From: CALRQJ02 sp943370285
GTDB taxonomy: Bacteria > Bacteroidota > Bacteroidia > Chitinophagales > Chitinophagaceae
Direction: 5' to 3'
Assembly: GCA_943370285.1 (NCBI GenBank)
Contig: CALRQJ020000008.1
Location: 123,305 to 187,304, forward strand
Length of the DNA stretch: 64,000 nucleotides
A program made the position numbers and the translations under genes. The first letter of the stretch is position 1; every line of letters begins with the position of its first letter. Positions 51,105 through 59,564 of this stretch are shown one piece after another. Under the pieces are notes generated by a model. It made no database searches. It saw only the letters and a program-made list of their open reading frames with translations, and was not told the DNA's origin.

Positions 51105-53153
51105 ATGAATGCCAACATGACAGTCTTACAAAAAAATATCAAATTTTTATTAATTGTTCTTTTTGCTACAACAGCAATACAGGCTGTATTAGCCCAGCCG
51201 GTTGTAGATTTAAAAAGAAGTGCCGATAGATTTTACGATAAAGGAGATTATTATTCTGCGGCTGTTTATTATGAGAAGTATTTGTCTAACGACAAATCTA
51301 TTCGTAACGGTAGTACAGAACCTTATACTGTACAAGGTAAAGGCGGAGCAGTAGCTGCCACTAAGAACACCAAACGTCAAGAGGTGGTGTATCGTATTGC
51401 TGAAAGTTACAGGCAGCTACACAACTATACTCAGGCCGAAAAATGGTATGCCGAAGCTTCTACTCAATCAGATTATCCTTTGGCTAATCTTTGGTATGGC
51501 GTTGTTTTGAAAGCTAATGGAAAATTTGATGCAGCCGGCACTGCTTTTCAAGCATTTGCTGCAGCCTACAAACAGCAAGATACTTATCGTGAATTGGCAA
51601 AAAGAGAAATTGCTTCTGTTCAATTCATTCAGCAACAAGAACAACGAAAAGACCGTAGTCAATTTCAAAGCCATGCTTTAGCATTTAATGGTGGTAGTGC
51701 CGATTATGCTGTTGCAGCATATCGGCAGAATCTAGTATTTACTTCATCAAGGCCTGATAGCAGTTTGTTAAAGACTAAGAAAAATCCTTATCGTAATCAA
51801 TTGTATCAAGTGGCAGATATGCAGGCTTCATCTAATACAGTTGCCTCATTTGGTATTCCAACAGCGGATGACATGGAACAAGGCGTTGCTTCGTTTTCAG
51901 CTGATGGTAATACTGCTTTTTTTACCCAATGGACAAAGAAGGATAATAAAAACATCGCTTCCATTTATGTTAGTCAAAAACAAAGTGAAACTTGGAGTGT
52001 ACCGCAGTTGGTAAGCGGTGGTGTTAATCAAGATGGCTACAGTTCACAACAACCATTTGTAACCACCGATGGAAAGTTTTTATTGTTTGCATCTGATAAA
52101 CCGGGCGGTCAAGGGAAATTTGATTTATACGCCGCATCTTTAAATGGAACTCAGGTTGGCAAGCCAACGAATCTTGGAAAAAACATTAATACCAAAGAAG
52201 ATGAGCAATCACCTTTTTATCATCAATCATCCCAAACATTAGTATTTGCCAATAATGGCAGAGTGGGCATGGGTGGATTTGATTTGTTTGCTGCAAAAGG
52301 TGAGCTAGCAACCGCTAATTGGCAGTCACCCGAAAACTTGGGTTGGCCCGTAAACTCCATTAAAGATGATTTGTATTTCTATGCCGCTAACAATGGAAAG
52401 TTATTGAATAATGCCATCATAAGTAGTGATCGTTCTTCAGAATGTTGCTTGCAAGTATTTACGGTTAATAAAACCTATAAAAAATACGTAACCGGTTTGG
52501 TTACAGATTGTAAAACAGGTCAGCCGATTGTCGGAGCCAATTTGGCTTTAAGTAGAATCAATCAAAACATTGCATCACTTAATACAAATGCTGACGGTTC
52601 ATATATCATTGAATTAAGTGATTTCGAAGTATTACAATTAGCAGCAAGTAAACAAGGTTATACCTCTAACAGCTTAAGCTTTGGTCAACCTAATTCTACT
52701 GATGATACTTTAACCAATCAAACAATTTGCTTAACGCCAATTGAACTAGAACCACCAGTAGTAACACCACCTCAACCTGAGCCCCCTAAAAAACCACAAG
52801 ACCTAAATGTTTATTTCGATTTTGCCAAGCATGATTTAAAACAAGAGACCGGTGTGTTGATGGATACGATTGCTGCGATTATGCTTCGTGAAACAAAACT
52901 AGGGCTAGAGATTTATGGTTACACTGATAAGTTTGGTACACCAACCTACAATTACGAATTAAGCCGTCGCCGTGCCGAAGTATGTAAGGTTTATTTAATA
53001 CAAAAAGGTATTGACGCATCTAGAATAAAAGTGAAATCTATGGGTGAGTGTTGCCCAATAAAACCAGAAACTAAGCCTGATGGCACAGATGATCCGGAAG
53101 CTAGAAAATTAAATCGTAGGGTTGAATTCAAAATTGTGCTACTTCAGCTATAA
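51105..53153 (+). CDS. TPR-PD40-OmpA family protein (PorE-like)
   Basis: A 682-residue protein: signal peptide to about 34 (VLAQ), TPR-like region (about 40-175: YDKGDYYSAAVYYEKYL), PD40 beta-propeller (about 190-440: FSADGNTAFFT, YSSQQPFVTTDGKFLLFAS, SPFYHQSSQTLVFA), a carboxypeptidase-regulatory-like domain (about 465-560: VTGLVTDCKTGQPIVGANL), a Pro-rich linker and a C-terminal OmpA peptidoglycan-binding domain (about 570-682: LNVYFDFAKHDL, YTDKFGTPTYNYELSRRRAEV, NRRVEFKI). This architecture links T9SS outer-membrane parts to the cell wall. It is co-oriented and close to PorP upstream and to the type-B cargo downstream. Confidence 0.9.
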   Translation: MNANMTVLQKNIKFLLIVLFATTAIQAVLAQPVVDLKRSADRFYDKGDYYSAAVYYEKYLSNDKSIRNGSTEPYTVQGKGGAVAATKNTKRQEVVYRIAESYRQLHNYTQAEKWYAEASTQSDYPLANLWYGVVLKANGKFDAAGTAFQAFAAAYKQQDTYRELAKREIASVQFIQQQEQRKDRSQFQSHALAFNGGSADYAVAAYRQNLVFTSSRPDSSLLKTKKNPYRNQLYQVADMQASSNTVASFGIPTADDMEQGVASFSADGNTAFFTQWTKKDNKNIASIYVSQKQSETWSVPQLVSGGVNQDGYSSQQPFVTTDGKFLLFASDKPGGQGKFDLYAASLNGTQVGKPTNLGKNINTKEDEQSPFYHQSSQTLVFANNGRVGMGGFDLFAAKGELATANWQSPENLGWPVNSIKDDLYFYAANNGKLLNNAIISSDRSSECCLQVFTVNKTYKKYVTGLVTDCKTGQPIVGANLALSRINQNIASLNTNADGSYIIELSDFEVLQLAASKQGYTSNSLSFGQPNSTDDTLTNQTICLTPIELEPPVVTPPQPEPPKKPQDLNVYFDFAKHDLKQETGVLMDTIAAIMLRETKLGLEIYGYTDKFGTPTYNYELSRRRAEVCKVYLIQKGIDASRIKVKSMGECCPIKPETKPDGTDDPEARKLNRRVEFKIVLLQL

Positions 53154-53220
53154 CAAAATTGAAATGAGATTATCGATTGAAACTGATTTTGAATTAACGA
53201 AAATGATAACGCAAATAAGT

Positions 53221-56200
53221 ATGAATAAGAAACCAACTGCGACAATTACAACGGTTCGAAGCCTATTGCTGCTACTTGCAATATTGAGTGTTCAACCTCT
53301 GGTAAAAGCACAATATTCTGCTAGCTGGGCTTTAACATCGAATAAAACGGTAGTTGCTGCCGGAACACAGGTTGCAAATATTAGTACAGGAAGTATGGTG
53401 CCCGGAACAGATTTTCCAAATCCCGGTTCTCACAATACGGATGGCTATCAGTGTATTCAAACCATTGGTAACTGGCCAACCGTACCAACAGATGGCTTGA
53501 ATATCGATTTCCCTTTGTCTCCTGTAGGTAATGCAGATATCACTTTAACAGGTTTAACCTTAACTGCCCGTACTTCAGGCGGTAGTGGTAATAATCTTAT
53601 TGGTCTTGCTTATCAAAAAAATGGTTTAGGTCCTTGGGTGCCTTTTGGTACAGCACAAGTTGCAACAAGCGGCGGCTCAAGCAATCTCAACTTTGGTATA
53701 TTAACCCAGAAATTTTACAGCGGTAATACGTATGTAATAAGAATGTATGTGTATGCTCAGGGCTCTGGTACAACAACCAGCAGAAATGTAAGGATTAGAA
53801 ACGTTGTTATGACAGGTGCAGCTATTGTTCCGGGAGGTACAGCTCCAAGTGTAACTACCAACACAGCAACTGCTACAGGTAGGTATACCGGTACTGCCAC
53901 AGGTACACTTACGGCTGGTACCTTAGCCATAAATGAAAGTGGTGTTTGCTGGAGTACTGCCATCAACCCTACTGTTGCACTATCAACAAAAACCACAAAC
54001 GGACCAACAACAAGTGGTGCAATCAATGCTAGCATTACAGGTTTGAATACGGCAACTACTTATTACGTAAGGGCATATGCTACTAGCGAATCCGGAGAAA
54101 CTGTATATGGTTCGCAAATGAGTTTTACAACACAGCCACCGGTAATTCCGGCATTAACAACCACAGCAGCATCCAATATTTTTTCTAACAGAGCTACAAG
54201 CGGAGGTAATATTTCAGATAGCGGTGGTGTAAGTGTTACTAATCGTGGTGTTTGTTGGAGTACTAATCCTAACCCAACTATCGCTAATTCAATCACTTCT
54301 AATGGTGCAGGAAATGGTAGTTATGTTAGCCAAATGACAGGACTAACACCATCAACCACTTACTATGTAAGGGCTTACGCTACGAATAGTGTAGGTACAG
54401 CATATGGCAATCAAATTCAGTTTACAACAGCACCTCCAACGCCAATTATTGAATCTAATCCTCAAGCATTAGATTTTGGTGGTGTAGTTATCAATACAAG
54501 TTCACCTAATCTAACCTATTTGTTGAGTGGTTCTGTTTTGTCACCAGCTAATGGGGCAATTACAATAAATGCTCCTGCCGGATTCTTGGTTTCATTATCT
54601 GCAGGCAGTGGTTTTGCTTCATCTATTAATGTGCCATATACCGGTGGTGCTTTGGCCCCAACAACCATTTATGTTCGTTTTATGCCCAATCAATATGGTG
54701 TATTTAGTGGCACCATTACACATACCGGTGGAGGTGCAATTGCAGTAAATATTTTAGATGTTCAAGTCTCTGGTATTGGTATACAATCAGCCGGGGATAT
54801 CTCTAATACAGGTACAGAGTTTTGGGTAGGTTATGGCTATCAAGCACTTATGACAACCAGCAACAACCAGCAAATGGTATTGTATATTTCTGCTAAGCAA
54901 GATGCAACAGTAACGGTAGAAATACCAGGCGTAGGTTATAGTCAATCTTATAATGTTTTAGCCAATGTAGCACTTGTTACAAACCCATTGCCTAAAGCAG
55001 GGTTGGAAGATGCTAGGTTAAACAGTACAGGTGTTTTAAATCGAGGTATTAAGGTGTATTCTAATGGCGTTCCGGTATCGGTTTGGGCACATATTTATGC
55101 CAGCCAATCTTCCGGTGCTACTATGGTATTACCAACAAATACATGGGGTAGTGATTATACCGTTCTAACTACTGGTGGCCAAACAAATAGTGGTATTCCA
55201 CATTCATTCTTCTTTGTTATGGCTGCGGAGGATAATACCATAGTTGATATAACGCCTAGTGCAGATATTACACAAAATGCTCAAGGAACAACCGTATTAT
55301 ATCCTGCTGGGATTACTTTTTCTATAACTCTAAATAAAGGTCAAGTATTTAATGCTTTGGGTAGATTAATTAGTTCTAGCAATGGGCAAGATTTAACCGG
55401 TACAAAAGTTAAAGCTAGAGATTGTAAAAAAATTGCTTTGTTCACCGGTAATGGTAGGGTACAATTATCTGTTGGTGGTTGTTCATTTACGGATGGTGGA
55501 TCAGATAATTTGATTCAGCAAATGTTTCCGAAAGCAGCTTGGGGTTCTAAATATCTCACGGTTCCTTTCAAAGATATGGAAGCCGGTTTTTACAGAGTAG
55601 TGGTGAGTGACCCTGCAACTGTGGTAAAAGTGAATGGCACTGTTATTCCGCCAGCCTCATTAATCAATGGATTTTATTATCAAATCGAAACAGGGGAGTC
55701 CAATTTAGTTGAAACAGATAAACCGGTTATGGTAGCGCAATTCTGTGCAACACATCGTTGTAATGGTACTGGTATTACCGGCTTCGCCAATACGGGTTTG
55801 TATGGCGATCCCGAAATGGTGATTTTGAGTCCCGTACAACAAGCTATTAATGATGTGACCGTATTCTCTGCCAGTCAATTTGCTATTCAGCGTAACTATA
55901 TTAATGTAGTGGTAAAAAATGCCGGTGTTGCCAGTTTCCAGTTAGATGGTGTTAACGTAGCAGCACAATTTACACCACATCCAAAAGATCCTGCTTATTC
56001 AGTAGCACAGTTTACTGGACTGGCAGGTGGTGTATCGCATCGCATAACATCAACCGAAAATTTCAACGCTATTGCTTATGGTTTTACAAACGATAACGAT
56101 CATGAAAGTTATGGCTACAATGCAGGTACTTATTTGAGAGATTTAACCACTAAAATGCTGGTACAAAATCCTTACGGCGTATCAGACAATGCCACTACTT

Positions 56201-57804
56201 GTAAGAATAATAATTTCAAATTTAGGGTTGCTATTCCAAACGCACCAGCCAATGTAAATTCATTGACGTGGAATTTCAACAACAATCCAAACCTTACACC
56301 AAATGCCCAGGTGATGCAAAACACACCAACTTCAGATAGTACAATAAATATTGATGGTACTACTTTATATGTGTATTCGATTACAGGAAATTATAATTTT
56401 AGTTCAGCCGGGACTTATCCCGTAAAGGTTTCTGTAAGTGGGCTTACGCCTGATGGTTGTACCGGCGTAAGAGATTATAGTTTTGATATTATTGTAACCG
56501 ATGGTGTAGTAGCGAATTTTACAGCAGCAACTGTTTGTGTGGGTGATACTACCCGTTTCTTTGATGCTACCAACGCACAAGGAAGTACATTAACAAAATG
56601 GTTGTGGCAATTTCATGATGGAACGACAGATACTTTACAAAATACAAAAAAACGGTATTCGTTAGCCGGTGATTATAATGTAATACTAAGATCAATTAAT
56701 AATATTGGATGCTTTGATGATAGTGCTAAAGTGATAAAAGTAGCAGCATTACCCGTAGCTAATTTTACTGCAAATGCAACTGGTTGTGTTAACTCAGCTG
56801 TCACTTTTACAAATACTTCAACAAGTGCTGATGGTACATTAACCAACTGGCAGTGGAATTTTGGCGGTGGTGGCGGCAATGTAAATGCCACAAACGGTAA
56901 TCCGCAAACTTTTACCTATGCTAATCCTGGCAATTATACCGCCTCGTTACAAGTAACGAGTAGTTTTGGTTGTGTAAGTACACCACCTTTCACTAGATCG
57001 ATTACTATTTACAGAACAACAGCGGCATTTACTGCAAGCACACCTGTTTGTATTGGTACACCACTAACATTAACAGAAACTTCAAGCGGTAATGGCAGTG
57101 CCATTACCGGCTGGCAGTGGAATTTTGGCAACAGCAATACGTCTGTGCAACAAAATCCTATGGGTATCTCATATACTACTGCGGGAACTTTTACAGTAAG
57201 CTTAACTGCCACTTCTGCTGCAGGCTGTACAGGTTCTATCACTCAAAGTGTGGTAGTATTAGGTCCATTAGCATCAACAACTGTTACTGCTACCGATTCA
57301 AATTTCAACTCTGTAACCTTTGCATGGACAGCGGTTGCAGGTGCTACAGCTTATCAAGTATCTATTAATGGTGGTGCATTTGTAAACCCAAGTTCAGGTG
57401 CTACAGGTTTAACCCATCTTGCAACTGGCTTTGCACCCAATACCGTGGTAACCATTCAAGTGAGGGCAATAGGTTCTATACCATGTCAGCAAAGTACAGC
57501 AACAGGAACAGGTCGTACTTCTTTGCCGGATTTAGAGATATTTATTCCTAATACGTTTACGCCAAATGGTGATGGAAGAAACGATGTATTTAGAGCTTAT
57601 GGCAATTACATCAAGAGTATGACAATGCAAGTGTTTAACCAATGGGGTGAATTGATTTTTAGTGGTAATGATCCTGCAAACGGATGGGATGGTAGATCAA
57701 AAGGAAAGTTACAGCCGGTAGGTGTTTACATCTATGTGATTAAGATAGTAAAACAAGACGGAACTATATTGAACAGAAAAGGCTCTATTAATATTGTTAG
57801 ATAA
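53221..57804 (+). CDS. Giant type-B T9SS surface protein with IgGFc-binding and PKD domains
   Basis: A 1527-residue protein from the ATG at 53221 (MNKKPTATITTVRSLL); the frame extends upstream but only this start gives a signal peptide (ending VKAQ). Domains: an N-terminal beta region; two GVCWST-type repeats (about 53900-54440, each ending YYVRAYAT...); a TIYVRFMP module (54445-54780); an IgGFc-binding-like domain (about 54810-56100, FWVGYGYQ, VWAHIYASQSSGATM); three PKD domains (56500-57260, WQWNFG); an Fn3-like segment; and the gliding-associated C-terminal domain (IPNTFTPNGDGRNDVF to KGSINIVR). The C-terminus is the type-B secretion signal. It is the likely cargo of the PorP/SprF protein two genes upstream, acting as a surface adhesin; adhesion is inference. 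Confidence 0.9.
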   Translation: MNKKPTATITTVRSLLLLLAILSVQPLVKAQYSASWALTSNKTVVAAGTQVANISTGSMVPGTDFPNPGSHNTDGYQCIQTIGNWPTVPTDGLNIDFPLSPVGNADITLTGLTLTARTSGGSGNNLIGLAYQKNGLGPWVPFGTAQVATSGGSSNLNFGILTQKFYSGNTYVIRMYVYAQGSGTTTSRNVRIRNVVMTGAAIVPGGTAPSVTTNTATATGRYTGTATGTLTAGTLAINESGVCWSTAINPTVALSTKTTNGPTTSGAINASITGLNTATTYYVRAYATSESGETVYGSQMSFTTQPPVIPALTTTAASNIFSNRATSGGNISDSGGVSVTNRGVCWSTNPNPTIANSITSNGAGNGSYVSQMTGLTPSTTYYVRAYATNSVGTAYGNQIQFTTAPPTPIIESNPQALDFGGVVINTSSPNLTYLLSGSVLSPANGAITINAPAGFLVSLSAGSGFASSINVPYTGGALAPTTIYVRFMPNQYGVFSGTITHTGGGAIAVNILDVQVSGIGIQSAGDISNTGTEFWVGYGYQALMTTSNNQQMVLYISAKQDATVTVEIPGVGYSQSYNVLANVALVTNPLPKAGLEDARLNSTGVLNRGIKVYSNGVPVSVWAHIYASQSSGATMVLPTNTWGSDYTVLTTGGQTNSGIPHSFFFVMAAEDNTIVDITPSADITQNAQGTTVLYPAGITFSITLNKGQVFNALGRLISSSNGQDLTGTKVKARDCKKIALFTGNGRVQLSVGGCSFTDGGSDNLIQQMFPKAAWGSKYLTVPFKDMEAGFYRVVVSDPATVVKVNGTVIPPASLINGFYYQIETGESNLVETDKPVMVAQFCATHRCNGTGITGFANTGLYGDPEMVILSPVQQAINDVTVFSASQFAIQRNYINVVVKNAGVASFQLDGVNVAAQFTPHPKDPAYSVAQFTGLAGGVSHRITSTENFNAIAYGFTNDNDHESYGYNAGTYLRDLTTKMLVQNPYGVSDNATTCKNNNFKFRVAIPNAPANVNSLTWNFNNNPNLTPNAQVMQNTPTSDSTINIDGTTLYVYSITGNYNFSSAGTYPVKVSVSGLTPDGCTGVRDYSFDIIVTDGVVANFTAATVCVGDTTRFFDATNAQGSTLTKWLWQFHDGTTDTLQNTKKRYSLAGDYNVILRSINNIGCFDDSAKVIKVAALPVANFTANATGCVNSAVTFTNTSTSADGTLTNWQWNFGGGGGNVNATNGNPQTFTYANPGNYTASLQVTSSFGCVSTPPFTRSITIYRTTAAFTASTPVCIGTPLTLTETSSGNGSAITGWQWNFGNSNTSVQQNPMGISYTTAGTFTVSLTATSAAGCTGSITQSVVVLGPLASTTVTATDSNFNSVTFAWTAVAGATAYQVSINGGAFVNPSSGATGLTHLATGFAPNTVVTIQVRAIGSIPCQQSTATGTGRTSLPDLEIFIPNTFTPNGDGRNDVFRAYGNYIKSMTMQVFNQWGELIFSGNDPANGWDGRSKGKLQPVGVYIYVIKIVKQDGTILNRKGSINIVR

Positions 57805-57814
57805 TTTTTATATC

Positions 57815-57852
57815 AGCGTGTTGTAGTAATGATACCATTGCTGCAACACGCT
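57815..57852 (+). terminator. Long hairpin after the type-B surface protein
   Basis: A 17-bp stem, AGCGTGTTGTAGTAATG / CATTGCTGCAACACGCT (two G-U or mismatch positions), with an ATAC loop, 11 bases after the stop. No T-run follows, so it may be an intrinsic terminator of weak type, an RNA-stability hairpin or an attenuator. Confidence 0.5.
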
Positions 57853-57899
57853 ATACGTTGCTATGCTTTATTTATTAAAAAACCAAAATGATTGCTTGT

Positions 57900-59231
57900 A
57901 TGAAAAAAATTATCCTCAGTACATTAATTGTTGTTAGCCTTAGTGCTAAGGCACAATTATTTAATCAGCAGTTTACAACAGATATGGCAACAGTAACCAA
58001 TGCCGTTGCCATTACCGATCCAACTTATATTGGTGATCCTCCCAGTAATTCGCAGTTTACTTATTTGTTTTCTACGGGACAAAGCTCAAATACCACAACA
58101 GTTAGCGGCGGTGCTTTGCAAATTGTAACTGGTGGTTCAGGTTCTATTTGGGCAGCGGTAAGAAATGCGAATTTCGCTGTAACACCCACTGCCATGCAAG
58201 TAAAAATGAAAGCTAAAATTGATGTTGGGTCTAGTGGCAGTAATAGAAAATGGTTTTTTTATGTAGGCAGTAGTTTTACGAATAGTACAGCTGCTGAAGC
58301 CAATGCACAAGTGCATTCAGGTTTTTCCATCAGGTATGCTAATAGTGCTTACTATTTTGTAAAAACGTTAGCTGATGGAGGTGGGACAGGAGTCACAGAT
58401 CAAGTTGCTGACAATACTGATATTGTTTTCACTTTTGTTACCAATAACAGCGGAGGATCTATATCTTATACTGCACCGGATAATAGTACAGAAACTTTAG
58501 CAGATGATAGCTGGGATTTATGGTTAGGTACCACTAAAAAATTCGATGATCAAGCGGCTACAACAGCCGGGCAAAGTTTAAATCAATTTAAGTTTGGTGA
58601 TAATGTGAATAGTAGTGCCGGCCGTGCCAATTGGACGATTGATTATGTAGAAATGACAGATTTAACACCTGCCTTGCCGGTTAATTTCGGCGCTTTCACA
58701 GCAAAGCCAACTACTTCCGGAGTAAACTTACAGTTTACAACACTTACTGAATCACAAATGAGTGGTTTTGAAGTTGAATACAGCCTTGATGGTAGAAGCT
58801 TTACTACTCTTGGCAATCTACCTGCACAAAATAGAGGCACGGTAGTTAGCACTTACCATTACCAACATACCCATTTACCTAGTACTGCTGCTTATTACAG
58901 AATTAAAGGCATAGGTGTAGATGGCAAGCTAACTTATAGTGCCATCATAAAAATGAATAGCCGCAGCGGTAACGAAACCGTAACTGTTTCGCCCAATCCT
59001 GTAAAAGATTACAGGTTGAATTTGCAACTAGGCAACATTGAAAAAGGAACTTACAGCCTTGCTGTATTTAATAGTGCCGGTGTAATGGTGCATCGCCAAA
59101 CGCTTACTCATTTGGGTGGCAATGCCGCACTAGCTATTGGTTTACCCACCACCTTGCAAAAGGGAAATTACAGTGTACAATTAACCGGTAATCTGGTTAA
59201 ATTATCACAGCAATTTTTATTGGTAAACTAA
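57900..59231 (+). CDS. T9SS-secreted protein (type A), tandem paralogue of the next gene
   Basis: A 443-residue protein from the ATG at 57900 (MKKIILSTLIVV); the frame also opens at 57888. The signal peptide ends at AKAQ. An N-terminal beta-sandwich-like domain of about 230 residues (FNQQFTTDMATVTN, SNSQFTYLFST, YTAPDNSTETLADDSWDLWLGTTK) closely resembles that of the next gene. It is followed by the standard T9SS linker (LPVNFGAFTAKP, FEVEYSLDGRSF, YYRIKGIGVDGK) and a type A sorting domain (VSPNPVKDYRLNLQ to LSQQFLLVN). No function was recognised; the domain may bind carbohydrate (jelly-roll character is a guess). Confidence 0.85.
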   Translation: MKKIILSTLIVVSLSAKAQLFNQQFTTDMATVTNAVAITDPTYIGDPPSNSQFTYLFSTGQSSNTTTVSGGALQIVTGGSGSIWAAVRNANFAVTPTAMQVKMKAKIDVGSSGSNRKWFFYVGSSFTNSTAAEANAQVHSGFSIRYANSAYYFVKTLADGGGTGVTDQVADNTDIVFTFVTNNSGGSISYTAPDNSTETLADDSWDLWLGTTKKFDDQAATTAGQSLNQFKFGDNVNSSAGRANWTIDYVEMTDLTPALPVNFGAFTAKPTTSGVNLQFTTLTESQMSGFEVEYSLDGRSFTTLGNLPAQNRGTVVSTYHYQHTHLPSTAAYYRIKGIGVDGKLTYSAIIKMNSRSGNETVTVSPNPVKDYRLNLQLGNIEKGTYSLAVFNSAGVMVHRQTLTHLGGNAALAIGLPTTLQKGNYSVQLTGNLVKLSQQFLLVN

Positions 59232-59270
59232 CTCAACAACGTCGCATAGCAACACGTACATAAGCAACAC

Positions 59271-59302
59271 GGGCCTGGAATTCTTTCCGGGCCCTTTTTT
59301 TA
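59271..59302 (+). terminator. Rho-independent terminator after the first tandem paralogue
   Basis: GGGCCTGGAA-TTC-TTTCCGGGCCC followed by seven Ts. Confidence 0.85.
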
Positions 59303-59564
59303 TAACAGAAGGAGAAATTAAAACAAGTTTAAAGCATCAGTTACGCAAACGTTGCCGGTTACGTTTGCGTAAAAAAACAATTTCGAATATGATGATTGGC
59401 TTTTAAATGCATGTAATTTAATCTTCGATTGCAGTGCTAATGCCCTAACAGACAAGCACAAACCAACAACTAATTCGATTGCCCAGACGATTGTGCTGTA
59501 ATCAATACGCATACCAACGATTGTATATCAAACCGAAACTATTACTGTATTTAAAAACTGCTGT
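59303..59564 (+). other. Leader and control region of the last gene
   Basis: About 260 bases without an ORF. It carries the LacI-type operator at 59344-59369 and A/T-rich sequence. No exact TAnnTTTG promoter was seen. Confidence 0.5.
59344..59369 (+). promoter_or_regulatory. LacI-family operator candidate before the last gene
   Basis: CGCAAACGT-N8-ACGTTTGCG is a perfect 9-bp inverted repeat, and its core CGTTGCCGGTTACG (59350-59363) differs from the palindrome at 49765 at only two of 14 positions. It lies 196 bases before the ATG of the last gene. Confidence 0.55.

Noticed and set aside
53221..57804. CRISPR or tandem DNA repeats in the giant surface gene
   Set aside because: The repetition is at the protein-domain level (GVCWST and PKD modules); the DNA copies are diverged and there are no regularly spaced identical repeats.
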